Shown here: piece by piece, positions 1 to 7,877 of the stretch | Position numbering within the stretch: the first letter of the stretch is position 1 | How the letters are laid out: the number at the start of each line of letters is the position of its first letter | DNA from: Gammaproteobacteria bacterium | Lineage (GTDB): Bacteria > Pseudomonadota > Gammaproteobacteria > Pseudomonadales > Halieaceae | Reading direction: 5' to 3' | Assembly (NCBI GenBank): GCA_024742415.1 | Contig: JANSYN010000011.1 | Location: 92,212-156,211, forward strand | Length of the DNA stretch: 64,000 nt | Position numbers and translations under genes: made by a program | Notes under the pieces: model-generated | What the model saw: the letters and a program-made list of their open reading frames with translations, nothing else | The model's database searches: none | Told to the model about the DNA's origin: nothing

Positions 1-107
1 GGGTAGGATTTGTCGCGATCACAATCACGCCAATAGCTGCCGCCAAACTCGGCACACAGGGCGGCAACCGCTGCTCGAATATCGGTAAATTCGTGCTCAG
101 GAGGCAT
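1..107 (-). CDS. Acyl-CoA dehydrogenase, N-terminal fragment (cut by window edge)
   Basis: The first codons of a minus-strand gene that runs off the left edge. The translation has the pattern FTDIRAAVAALCAEF followed by YWRDCDRDKSYP, which is typical of the N-terminal helix of medium-chain-type acyl-CoA dehydrogenases (FAD-dependent alpha,beta-desaturation of acyl-CoA thioesters). An in-frame ATG at 137 would add ten residues. I chose the ATG at 107 because it matches the usual family N-terminus; neither has a strong ribosome binding site. It follows the SDR gene on the same strand after about 40-70 bases, so the two may be cotranscribed for degradation of an acyl or alicyclic substrate. Only about 35 residues are visible, so the substrate class cannot be judged. 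Confidence 0.7.
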   Translation of the reverse strand, partial: MPPEHEFTDIRAAVAALCAEFGGSYWRDCDRDKSY

Positions 108-176
108 CGCGCTGCCCCGCTGCACAGGCACTGCCATGCGTGGCGAAAAGACCCTGTGAATGCTCTGGTGACCGCA

Positions 177-938
177 TCACAGGAACCAGGAACCGCCGTC
201 CACCATGTGCGTCTGGCCGGTGACCAGGGCACTATGGTCCGAGGCCAGGTACACCACGGTACCAGTCACATCCGAGGGCTCAAGATTGCGCTTGATCAAT
301 TGTCCGGAGGCAATAACGCCCTTGGCTTTTTCAAACTTCTCGCCGAAAAACTCCTCGGTGCCTTCGGTCATTACGGCTGAGGGCGCCACCGCATTGACGC
401 GGATGTTGTCACTGCCCAACTCGCGCGCCATGCCGCGCGTCATGCCGATCACGGCCGCTTTAGAGGCGACATAATCCAGCCCGTAGGGCAGCCCGAATAC
501 CGCCGCCAGTGAAGAAACATTGATGATAGATCCACCGCCGGCCTCGCGCATTGCCTGCACCACTGCCCTGCTGGCCAACCAGGTGCCCTTGACGTTGACA
601 TTCATGGCCGCGTCCCACTGTTTTTCGTCAAGGTGTTCAAAACGCGCGCCCTTGAGACCTGCATACAGTGCTGCATTGTTCACCAGAATATCGATCCTGC
701 CGAAAGCTTCCAGCGCCGCGGCGGCCATAGCCACGCAACTGTCGGCATCGGCCACGTCTACCGTCGTGGCCACCGCCCTGCCCCCCTGCGCGGTAATCGC
801 GGCAACGGTATCAGCGCCATCGTTGAGGTCTGCAACCAGTATCGCTGCGCCTTCCGCGGCGAGCGCCTCGGCATACGCGCGGCCGAGGCCACGTGCCGCG
901 CCGGTGACGATGGCGACTTTATCCTGCAGTTGGGCCAT
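177..938 (-). CDS. SDR family NAD(P)-dependent oxidoreductase
   Basis: A 253-residue classical short-chain dehydrogenase/reductase. The cofactor motif TGAARGLG is at residues 12-19, the NNAA motif at about 87-90, and the catalytic set N115, S143, Y156 and K160 (YVASK) is intact. An Asp after beta-2 (VADLND, about 37) favours NAD over NADP. I chose the ATG at 938 rather than 944 because an AAGGAA ribosome binding site at 945-950 lies 6 bases upstream of it but directly abuts the earlier ATG. The gene is followed by an acyl-CoA dehydrogenase start, suggesting a beta-oxidation-like or cyclic alcohol pathway. Substrate unknown. Confidence 0.9.
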   Translation of the reverse strand: MAQLQDKVAIVTGAARGLGRAYAEALAAEGAAILVADLNDGADTVAAITAQGGRAVATTVDVADADSCVAMAAAALEAFGRIDILVNNAALYAGLKGARFEHLDEKQWDAAMNVNVKGTWLASRAVVQAMREAGGGSIINVSSLAAVFGLPYGLDYVASKAAVIGMTRGMARELGSDNIRVNAVAPSAVMTEGTEEFFGEKFEKAKGVIASGQLIKRNLEPSDVTGTVVYLASDHSALVTGQTHMVDGGSWFL

Positions 939-1254
939 GAGCATTTCCTTGCAAATTGAGCGCAGGCAACAGTAGCAAAATTTCGCTTCGGGTTTTAGTG
1001 CCTTGCGAGCCGGTCAAGCAGCCGTTGTGCGCACACCACCTCCCAGGCGCTTACCGGGAAACTTCCGCTGTGCACAGCCTGTCGCCCATGCGGCACCCTG
1101 GTGCGGTCAAGGTCTTGCGCTGGCGCAGCGCAGGCCATCGGTACAGTGCGAGCCGATCTCTGCGCTGCGGGCAGGCGGCAGCGACGGCGGGCAGTAGCGA
1201 CAGCCCCACCCAGGAATGGCGCAGTGCTGCCGCGCCCCCGTGTTTTTGTGCGGC
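939..1254. other. Gap between SDR and beta-helix gene
   Basis: About 315 bases without a convincing gene. Short open frames are present in several frames but show no family resemblance or ribosome binding sites. It holds the upstream region of the SDR gene and the downstream region of the cytochrome operon. I see no clear hairpin terminator. Confidence 0.5.
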
Positions 1255-2742
1255 CTAGTTCTTCACCTGCAGCACATACCTGGCCACGGCGAGCCGGGTT
1301 TCTTCATCCAGGTAGTTCTGTGGCGGCATCTCGGGGTAGTCGTCGCGCTTCTTGGTGGGATTGGCAATGTACTCAGCCAGACCCTGCGGATTATCCATAT
1401 ACAGTGCCTGAATGATCTGTATCGGTGGACCAATCATCCGGCCGGTATACGTGTGGCAGCCAGCGCAAACGCCAAGGTAGGCGATCTTGCCACGATCCTC
1501 ACCCTTGATAACACGCGGTGGAACCGGAGGCAGCAGGTAGTTGGCAATCTGCTTGGTATTGGTAAATTCGCAATCGCTGAAAGGCTTCAGCCCAACGGTC
1601 ACATAGCGCTCACGGTTCAGGATACAGCTGTCCTTGGAAGGGCCGACGCGGACAATATCGGGATTGCCACGCTTCAGCTCCAGGAACATCAGCTTTTTGA
1701 CGTCGTCGAGGGTGTCGTAGCCGTTGTTCGACATCAGGTTGTCGAGAATCTTAACGCGATCGGCGTTCGGATCTGATTCGGGATCAATCGTCACGTTCGC
1801 CGCATGGCCATGGTCCGTGATGAGAATACCGGCGGTTTTGTTGTCACGGATAATATTGCCCTCGATCACCACGTCGTCGGCGGCCATAACGAGAATTCCG
1901 GTGCCTGCCGGAATACCCGCTACCGTCGAGCCAGGTGCTGCAAAATTGGGGTGATTATTGGAGATGACAAAGTTGTTGCGGATGATCACATCGTAGGTCG
2001 TCTTGATCGGCAGCCCGGGCGTAATGAACGCCAGGATTCCGCCGGTGTTGTTATAGACACGATTGGCTTCAACAATAGCGTGACGGCTGTTTTCGATCTC
2101 GATGCCCGCTACGCTGTCGAACACGTCGTTATAGGCAACGTGGATGTTGTCACTCATGCCCACATAGATCGCCGCGTCTTCTATGCCGGAAATCACATTG
2201 TGCTCCACCACGCCGTTCTGGCCCAATTGCGGAAAGATGCCGTAGACACCGGTATCGATAATCACGTTGTTGCGGATTTCCCAATTGTTACCGGCCTGGC
2301 TCATGATGCCATTGCCCTTGTAGCGTGTGATCTTGAAATTCTCGACCACGACGTTATTGCCCGAGTACAGAATGGCGTCATTCAGCTTGCCCTCACCATC
2401 CAGTGTGGGTCGCTTGCCATCCTCGATAACGCCAATCAATCGTATGCCGTTCTTATCGATGTACACGGTTTCGTGATACGTGCCCGGCATCACCTTGATC
2501 GTGGTACCAGGCTCGGCCTTTTTGACGGCGTCCTGAATAGACTGACCCGATTTGACCGTGACCACCACGTCAGACATCGGCGGGCCCGCAACGAAGCGGT
2601 CGGCGCCGTCGAGCGTCAGCACATTGCCCTGGGCACTGAAACCGCCCGTATAGCTGATATCAGCGGTGGCCGACTGCATGCCAAGCAGGCTGCAGGCTGC
2701 AACCAGTGCCGCTATAAAAAAGGGGGATCTGAAACGGGTCAT
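1255..2742 (-). CDS. Secreted parallel beta-helix protein fused to a C-terminal cytochrome c domain
   Basis: A 495-residue protein with a signal peptide (residues 1-27, cleaved near TADI). Residues about 60-340 form a right-handed parallel beta-helix with repeated short NNxI/VxxN turns (for example IRNNVIIDTGVYG, VEHNVISGIEDAA, VEANRVYNNTGG), like the carbohydrate-binding/NosD-type repeats. A monoheme cytochrome c domain closes the protein: CAGCH at 426-430 and a likely Met ligand in YPEMPPQ near 472. From memory, beta-helix proteins of this type (TIGR03805-like) regularly occur beside a second exported protein of unknown role; here the neighbours are two multiheme cytochromes. The ATG overlaps the upstream stop (ATGA) and has an AGGAG site inside the upstream gene, so it is translationally coupled. 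Reaction and substrate are unknown. Confidence 0.85.
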   Translation of the reverse strand: MTRFRSPFFIAALVAACSLLGMQSATADISYTGGFSAQGNVLTLDGADRFVAGPPMSDVVVTVKSGQSIQDAVKKAEPGTTIKVMPGTYHETVYIDKNGIRLIGVIEDGKRPTLDGEGKLNDAILYSGNNVVVENFKITRYKGNGIMSQAGNNWEIRNNVIIDTGVYGIFPQLGQNGVVEHNVISGIEDAAIYVGMSDNIHVAYNDVFDSVAGIEIENSRHAIVEANRVYNNTGGILAFITPGLPIKTTYDVIIRNNFVISNNHPNFAAPGSTVAGIPAGTGILVMAADDVVIEGNIIRDNKTAGILITDHGHAANVTIDPESDPNADRVKILDNLMSNNGYDTLDDVKKLMFLELKRGNPDIVRVGPSKDSCILNRERYVTVGLKPFSDCEFTNTKQIANYLLPPVPPRVIKGEDRGKIAYLGVCAGCHTYTGRMIGPPIQIIQALYMDNPQGLAEYIANPTKKRDDYPEMPPQNYLDEETRLAVARYVLQVKN

Positions 2743-4205
2743 GAGGAATCTCCTGTTGCCGATGCTGTCGTTGCGATCGATGCCGGCGTGGGGCCTGATC
2801 TTGTGAGTGGTGGTGCTGTTGTTCTTGCTGTTTTTGCTGTTACTGTTACTGACGCTGATGCCGTCTTTGTCTTGATACCTGTCTCTACATCTGTCTTCGT
2901 CGTCAACATGCCTGACCTGGCGTTTGGTCCGGCTATCGCCCCTGCTTGAGACGCCTGCGGCGCTTGCTGCGCCTTGCCTATCGATTGCCCGGCCGCCGCC
3001 TGTGTTGCAGGGCCCGCTAGTGGGCTCAGGCCGGAGGGCAGCGCATCGGGAACCTGCGGCTTGAGACTTTCATCGGTGAGCGTACCGAGAAAATCAACCA
3101 GCCTGTCCAACTCATAATCGGTCAGCTCCGGTGAGCTGATATGCCAGTGCAGGAACAGGTCCTCACCTGCGGGCACGGCATGGCCACGGCCGCCGTTGTA
3201 AAAAGCGGCAGTGTCGCGCAGGTTACCAAACAACCCGGAGTGCATGTAGGGTGCAGTCAGCTCAATATTGCGCAATGTGGGGACTTTGAACCCACCACGC
3301 AGCTTCGGGGCATTGAAGGTCTTCTCGGCACCGGGGTCAAAGGGCAGGCCAGGCGGCTCAGGGGCACCGATGACCGCAATCTGCTGATTGGTAAACAGGG
3401 GCGGCGTGTGGCATTCCGCGCAGCGTGCTACGAACGATCGGAAAATATTCAGCCCCTCAATCTCCGGCGCTGACAGCGCAGCGTGATGCCCATGCGCATA
3501 GCGGTCATAGCGGCTATTGAGCGAGATAAGCGATGTCTGGAAAGCGGCAAGCGCTGTGTAGACATCTTCCAGACGGATGCCCTGGGTGCTGGACTCGGGA
3601 AACGCCTGCCTGAACAGTGCGCGATAAGCCGCGTTATCATTCAGGCGCTGCGCCAGTTGCACCGGTGTGTTGCCCATTTCTACCGGCGAAAAGAGCGGGC
3701 CCATCGCCTGCTGTTCCAAACTTTGCGCATGAGCGTCCCAGAAAAAACTGTTGAGAAATGCCACATTCCACAGGGTCGGCGCTGCCCTTGCTACCTGGGC
3801 ACCACCGATCCCAACCGAGCGTGGCAGTCCGTCGCTGAAGCCGCGGTCGGGATCGTGACAACTCGCGCAGGAAACCGAGCCATCGCGCGACAGCAGCGGG
3901 TCAAAAAACAGGTAGCGCCCCAGGTCTATCTGTTGTGGTGTAAAACCATCGCGATGATCGGGCAGCGAGGTCATCGTGCCACCCAGGCCCTTGTCCTGCA
4001 CCGAGGTATACATTTCATAGCGTGTACGCAGCTTGCACAGCCCTGAATCGAGCTTTTCAAAGCTGGGCGGGCAGTGCGTACGCAACACAAAGCGGGGGGG
4101 TTCAGCAGCGCCAACGACAGCGATATCAGCGGCGGTGGCGGCAACGCCAATGATCGACAGGCCGACCAGCAAAGCGCGATACAAAAACAACCGGTAATTG
4201 ACCAT
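2739..4205 (-). CDS. MauG/CcpA-type diheme cytochrome c peroxidase family protein
   Basis: About 488 residues with an N-terminal signal peptide (ending near VAATAAD) and two c-type heme sites, CASCH at 114-118 and CAECH at 263-267. The context (DPLLSRDGSVSCASCHDP, RAAPTLWNVAF, FWDAH, FNAPKLRGGFKVPTLRNIELTAPYMHSG) is diagnostic of the bacterial diheme peroxidase/MauG family, which reduces peroxide or oxidises proteins and small molecules in the periplasm. The usual domain ends near residue 385; the last hundred residues are a low-complexity Ala/Thr/Ser/Lys tail absent from typical members. The start is the ATG of a TGATG overlap with the upstream stop (a GTG lies one codon earlier). Middle gene of a three-cytochrome operon. 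The partner is more likely its neighbours than hydrogen peroxide alone. Confidence 0.88.
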   Translation of the reverse strand: MVNYRLFLYRALLVGLSIIGVAATAADIAVVGAAEPPRFVLRTHCPPSFEKLDSGLCKLRTRYEMYTSVQDKGLGGTMTSLPDHRDGFTPQQIDLGRYLFFDPLLSRDGSVSCASCHDPDRGFSDGLPRSVGIGGAQVARAAPTLWNVAFLNSFFWDAHAQSLEQQAMGPLFSPVEMGNTPVQLAQRLNDNAAYRALFRQAFPESSTQGIRLEDVYTALAAFQTSLISLNSRYDRYAHGHHAALSAPEIEGLNIFRSFVARCAECHTPPLFTNQQIAVIGAPEPPGLPFDPGAEKTFNAPKLRGGFKVPTLRNIELTAPYMHSGLFGNLRDTAAFYNGGRGHAVPAGEDLFLHWHISSPELTDYELDRLVDFLGTLTDESLKPQVPDALPSGLSPLAGPATQAAAGQSIGKAQQAPQASQAGAIAGPNARSGMLTTKTDVETGIKTKTASASVTVTAKTARTTAPPLTRSGPTPASIATTASATGDSS

Positions 4206-4837
4206 CACTGCTGTGGCACGCTGCCCTTGCGGTGGATGAAGGCAATGACGTCTAACAGCGTTTTCTCGTCCGGCAGTGCGGAAGACATCATCTTCATCTG
4301 GCGGCCATAACGATCATCGGGGTGACTACCGCGAATACCTTTCTGGAAATTGGCCATCTGGCGCAGCAAATAGGACTGGTCCAGGGCACTCAGGGCCGGT
4401 GCGTTGAGAGCGGGATTACCCTGCGCCTGTGCCCCGTGACAGGCGCCACAGGACGCGTGGTAATAATTGCTGCCATTGCGCAGATCTGCGTCTGCCGCCG
4501 CAGTGACGGTTGGTGCCGGCATCGCCGACAAGTACTTCGCCATAGCCGGAATGTTGTCATCGCTGAGTGTCTGCGCCATGGCGGCCATCTGCATACCGTG
4601 CACATCTGCGCTATCAGCGCCGCGCACGCCTTGCTTGAAGTGCCACAGTTGGCGCTCGAGATAGGCGGCATCCTGGCCAGCCAACGCCGGGGCAGCGGTG
4701 ACAGGATTGCCCTGCGCCTCGGAACCGTGGCAGTAGGCGCACGGCTTGAACAGCGACGCCATGCTGTCCTGTGCATGCCCCACACAGGACAGTGTCAGTG
4801 CGATAAAGAAACACACCATGCCAGGAAAAGGCCTCAT
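4205..4837 (-). CDS. Cytochrome c4-like diheme electron carrier
   Basis: A 210-residue exported protein made of two homologous cytochrome c halves, as in cytochrome c4. The signal peptide covers residues 1-22 (cleaved after GHA); heme sites are CAYCH at 33-37 and CGACH at 130-134. Each half repeats the c553/c4-type segment GNPxxxAPALxxxDxxYLxRQxxxFxxGxRG, and Met-rich stretches (MQMAAMAQTL, MKMMSSAL) supply the axial ligands. First gene of the operon; an AAGGAG site lies 8 bases before the ATG. It probably shuttles electrons between the MauG-like and beta-helix cytochromes and the respiratory chain. Confidence 0.9.
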   Translation of the reverse strand: MRPFPGMVCFFIALTLSCVGHAQDSMASLFKPCAYCHGSEAQGNPVTAAPALAGQDAAYLERQLWHFKQGVRGADSADVHGMQMAAMAQTLSDDNIPAMAKYLSAMPAPTVTAAADADLRNGSNYYHASCGACHGAQAQGNPALNAPALSALDQSYLLRQMANFQKGIRGSHPDDRYGRQMKMMSSALPDEKTLLDVIAFIHRKGSVPQQ

Positions 4838-4924
4838 TCTGCAGACTCCTTGCTCACGGGTAACGCGGGCACCACGGCGCGCGCAAATACTGTATTAAAC
4901 CACACAAAGCTAATGGTCACTATC

Positions 4925-4953
4925 TTACAAATGCCTGTAACGCGGGCTATTAT
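4925..4953 (+). promoter_or_regulatory. Sigma70-type promoter of the TonB receptor, overlapping a divergent -10
   Basis: TTACAA at 4925-4930 and TATTAT at 4948-4953 are separated by exactly 17 bases and lie about 50 bases upstream of the receptor ATG. On the opposite strand a perfect TATAAT reads across 4954-4949, facing the cytochrome operon, although its -35 (TATTTA near 4972-4977) is weak. The two -10 boxes share five bases, so the divergent promoters probably exclude one another. Confidence 0.6.
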
Positions 4954-5003
4954 ACTGGCTGATAACAATTCTAAATATCGTCTCGATCCAAGGACTACCC
5001 ACA

Positions 5004-7454
5004 ATGAAAGCTACCCCGTATCGCAAAAACCCGGCTGGCGCTGCCCTTCAGTGGGGCGCAACCGCCCTTTGCAGCATTATCAGCCTTGGTGGCACACAGG
5101 TCACTGCCCAGGAATCCACGTCGAACCAGAATCGCTACAGCGTGGCGCTGGAGGAAGTCCTGGTAACCGCGCAAAAACGTGAAGAGAGCCACATGTCAGT
5201 GCCCATCGCTGTGAACACCTTCACCTCGCAGGATATTATCAATACCGGTGCACTGAACATCGAGAATATCGATGATTTCATGCCCGGCGTTGAATTCGGC
5301 AGTACCACTTCAAACCAATCCACGCAGTTGAGTGTATCTATACGCGGCGTAGACAGCCCCAATATAAGCAGTGGTGGCGACCCATCGGTCGCGACCTTTT
5401 ACGACGGCTCCTACATGCCGCGCGCAGTGACAACGATTCCATTTACTGATATAGAGCGTATTGAAGTCCTCAAGGGCCCGCAGGGTACGCTGTTCGGTCG
5501 CAATGCGACGGCCGGTGTGGTCAATATTATTCCGGTCAGACCCGAAGACGAATTCAACGGCTTCGTGCGCGCGCGCCTGGGCAACTACGACCTGGCGGAC
5601 TTCGAGGGTATGGTGAACGTGCCCATCAACGACGCGTTCGCCGTGCGCGCCAATCTGTTCCATCACCAGCGAGGCGCCATTTTTAACAATATCGGTATCG
5701 GCGATGACCTGCGTGAAGAGAACTTCACGGCCGCGCGGCTCGTATTGCAGTACCAGCCTAACGTGGATACACGCATTCAACTGGCGGCGGACATGGAAGA
5801 CCGCGACGAAAACACCAACTACTCCATTGGCGTGAGCAAGTATGCGGTCAGCACGGATCCGTTCAACAGTGACGTCGCCAACGATGTGATCGACCGCGAC
5901 GAAAAGCGCGACATGTACGGGATTTCATTGCAAGGCGATCATACTATCAACGAGCAACTGTCGGTCTTTGGTATTGTCAGTTATCGGGATTGGGAGACAT
6001 TCAACAAACAGGACGAGGACGGCACCGCCGAGCCGCGTCGCTACCTTGATACCAACAACATCGAGGATTCAGACATCTGGTACAGCGAGATCCGTTTCAA
6101 TTTCACTGGCCACAAACTCGATGTCATCGTTGGTGGTAACTACTCGCAGGAAGAAGTGTACCAGCGTACCGATATCGGCCTGCTGGCAGACTCGTACATG
6201 CAGTTTGTCAGCCTCGACCTGCTGCCCGAGGTGGGCTTTCCGTCAGATCCCGACGTGCATGCCTGGGACCCGGATGTGCTGGGCAATGAAGACGATGACT
6301 TCTACCTTGCCGGGTCCGCCCTGGCTGGCGGGTTTTTCGATCCGCCCCTGCCGGGCATCGCCGTATTACCTCCGAGCTTCGCCGGCACCTATTTCACTGA
6401 AACAATGGATAACACCGGCGAGTTCATTAACTGGGGCATCTTCGCCGACGCCACCTACCAGTTGACCGATACCGTCCGCCTGATCGGGGGCTTGCGCTAC
6501 AGCTATGACGATAAAGAGTATTCCTGGCAAACCTTTGAGCAAGACCTCGACTGGCCATTCGCACCGGCCCGCGTCGCTTATGATCCGGCGCAGGCTGGCG
6601 CCTCACCGCAGGAATTCTTCAACAAGTTCGAGGACGACGAAAGCTGGAATCAGGTAACCGGCCGTGCCGTTGCCGAGTGGGATTTCATGGACTCGGCAAT
6701 GACCTATTTTTCCTACGCCACGGGCTATAAATCCGGCGGTTACGACGGGCAATCGTTCAGCGCCGTTCTGGCAGGACCCTTTGATAATGAAGAGATCACC
6801 AGCTACGAATGGGGCCTCAAAGGCGACTTCTTTGACGACACGGTGCGTATCGAATTCGCCGCGTTCTATCACGAGCTGGATAATCGCCAGAACACCGAAA
6901 GCGTCAAGGACGGACCTGATGACCCCACAGCGCAACCGCGCGTAGTCAGTGCCGACGAAGAAACCAACGGCTGGGAGATTATCGCCCACTGGCAAGTGCT
7001 GGACACCCTGCGTGTCTCCGGCCTGACCACACGGCGTGAGAGCGAGCGCGTACAACAACCGTTCTTCGATGCCCAGGGCGAGCCGGCCGGCGGCGTGAAG
7101 GAAAATCTCAAGGCGGATCTGGATTACACCCTGCGCCTGGACTGGACGCCAGGCATCCCGGTGGGCTTGCTGCTGGTACACGTCGACTACATTTTCAACG
7201 AAGCCGAAGATGATAGTGACGCAGTTATTTTTACCACGGGCGAGTGGTATTTCCAGGATAGGGAGCTGCTGAATGCGCGCATCGCATGGACCAATAACGA
7301 GCAGAACTTTGAGGTCGCACTCTGGGGCCGCAACCTGCTCGATAAGGAATACGCTGACAACCCCGGCGGCTTTGTGGCCGATACGCTTGGCGCTTACAAA
7401 ACCAACGTCGAAGACCCGCTTACTTTTGGCGTAGACCTGCGTTACGCGTTCTAG
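5004..7454 (+). CDS. TonB-dependent outer membrane receptor
   Basis: An 816-residue receptor with a signal peptide, a TonB box in LEEVLVTAQKREES (about residues 50-63), a plug domain (MSVPIAVNTFTSQDI to ERIEVLKGPQGTLFGRNATAGVVNIIPVRP) and a 22-strand barrel ending in an aromatic residue (VDLRYAF). This N-terminal style is common in receptors for plant, steroid, vitamin or other organic nutrients in marine gammaproteobacteria and sphingomonads; the ligand is not deducible. The ATG follows an AAGGA site by 9 bases. It is divergent from the cytochrome operon and shares its promoter region, suggesting uptake of a substrate that the periplasmic cytochromes act on. A strong terminator follows. Confidence 0.93.
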   Translation: MKATPYRKNPAGAALQWGATALCSIISLGGTQVTAQESTSNQNRYSVALEEVLVTAQKREESHMSVPIAVNTFTSQDIINTGALNIENIDDFMPGVEFGSTTSNQSTQLSVSIRGVDSPNISSGGDPSVATFYDGSYMPRAVTTIPFTDIERIEVLKGPQGTLFGRNATAGVVNIIPVRPEDEFNGFVRARLGNYDLADFEGMVNVPINDAFAVRANLFHHQRGAIFNNIGIGDDLREENFTAARLVLQYQPNVDTRIQLAADMEDRDENTNYSIGVSKYAVSTDPFNSDVANDVIDRDEKRDMYGISLQGDHTINEQLSVFGIVSYRDWETFNKQDEDGTAEPRRYLDTNNIEDSDIWYSEIRFNFTGHKLDVIVGGNYSQEEVYQRTDIGLLADSYMQFVSLDLLPEVGFPSDPDVHAWDPDVLGNEDDDFYLAGSALAGGFFDPPLPGIAVLPPSFAGTYFTETMDNTGEFINWGIFADATYQLTDTVRLIGGLRYSYDDKEYSWQTFEQDLDWPFAPARVAYDPAQAGASPQEFFNKFEDDESWNQVTGRAVAEWDFMDSAMTYFSYATGYKSGGYDGQSFSAVLAGPFDNEEITSYEWGLKGDFFDDTVRIEFAAFYHELDNRQNTESVKDGPDDPTAQPRVVSADEETNGWEIIAHWQVLDTLRVSGLTTRRESERVQQPFFDAQGEPAGGVKENLKADLDYTLRLDWTPGIPVGLLLVHVDYIFNEAEDDSDAVIFTTGEWYFQDRELLNARIAWTNNEQNFEVALWGRNLLDKEYADNPGGFVADTLGAYKTNVEDPLTFGVDLRYAF

Positions 7455-7481
7455 ACAACGCGTTCGCGCTGTTACATCACA

Positions 7482-7510
7482 AAGCCTGCCCTAAAGCGGC
7501 AGGCTTTTTT
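7482..7510 (+). terminator. Rho-independent terminator after the TonB receptor
   Basis: A 9-base-pair perfect stem (AAGCCTGCC / GGCAGGCTT) with loop CTAAAGC and a run of six T's at 7505-7510. It ends plus-strand transcription. Its left arm also contains the stop of the convergent globin gene, so it may act in both directions. Confidence 0.85.
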
Positions 7511-7877
7511 GCATGTTAGCCGCGATCACGCGCGCCGTGCGCTTGGCCTGCTCCGCCTTGGGTCCGGCAAAATTCTCATCAACAGTATCAACAAACAAAC
7601 CCAGCCACTGCTCAAAATCCTCGGCAGTCAGCGTGCGCTTGCGGTGCAACTGGCGATGAATATTCATTGTATGTCGCTGGTAATCCTTCTCTGCGAGCAG
7701 CAACTTGCGCCAGTAGCGTTTGATATGTGGAAGGTGCACGTCCAGGTCGATCGCTGCGACATCAAGAAAAATTGGCGCCAGTTGCTCGTTCCTGAGCAAT
7801 CTGGCGTAAAAAAGATCGACGAACGCGTCGACGTTTGCGGCGCTATCCATGTCTGGCCTGTTACCGCCCGTGGGCAT
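7491..7877 (-). CDS. Truncated hemoglobin, group III type
   Basis: A 128-residue 2-on-2 globin. The pattern VDAFVDLFYARLLRNEQLAPIF, then DLDVHLPHIKRYWRKLLL, then MNIHRQLHRKRTLTAEDFEQWLGLFVDTV matches group III (P-type) truncated hemoglobins, with a likely proximal His near residue 74 and a Trp in the G helix region. These proteins bind O2 or NO; a role in NO tolerance or respiration is plausible. The ATG overlaps the stop codon of der (TAATG), so it is translated as the last gene of the der-containing unit. A second Met at residue 10 is an alternative start. Confidence 0.85.
   Translation of the reverse strand: MPTGGNRPDMDSAANVDAFVDLFYARLLRNEQLAPIFLDVAAIDLDVHLPHIKRYWRKLLLAEKDYQRHTMNIHRQLHRKRTLTAEDFEQWLGLFVDTVDENFAGPKAEQAKRTARVIAANMQKSLPL

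Noticed and set aside
1804..2949. A 381-codon plus-strand open frame opposite the beta-helix gene
   Set aside because: The repetitive Asp/Asn/Ile codons of the beta-helix turns produce an open complement. No start signal or family resemblance.
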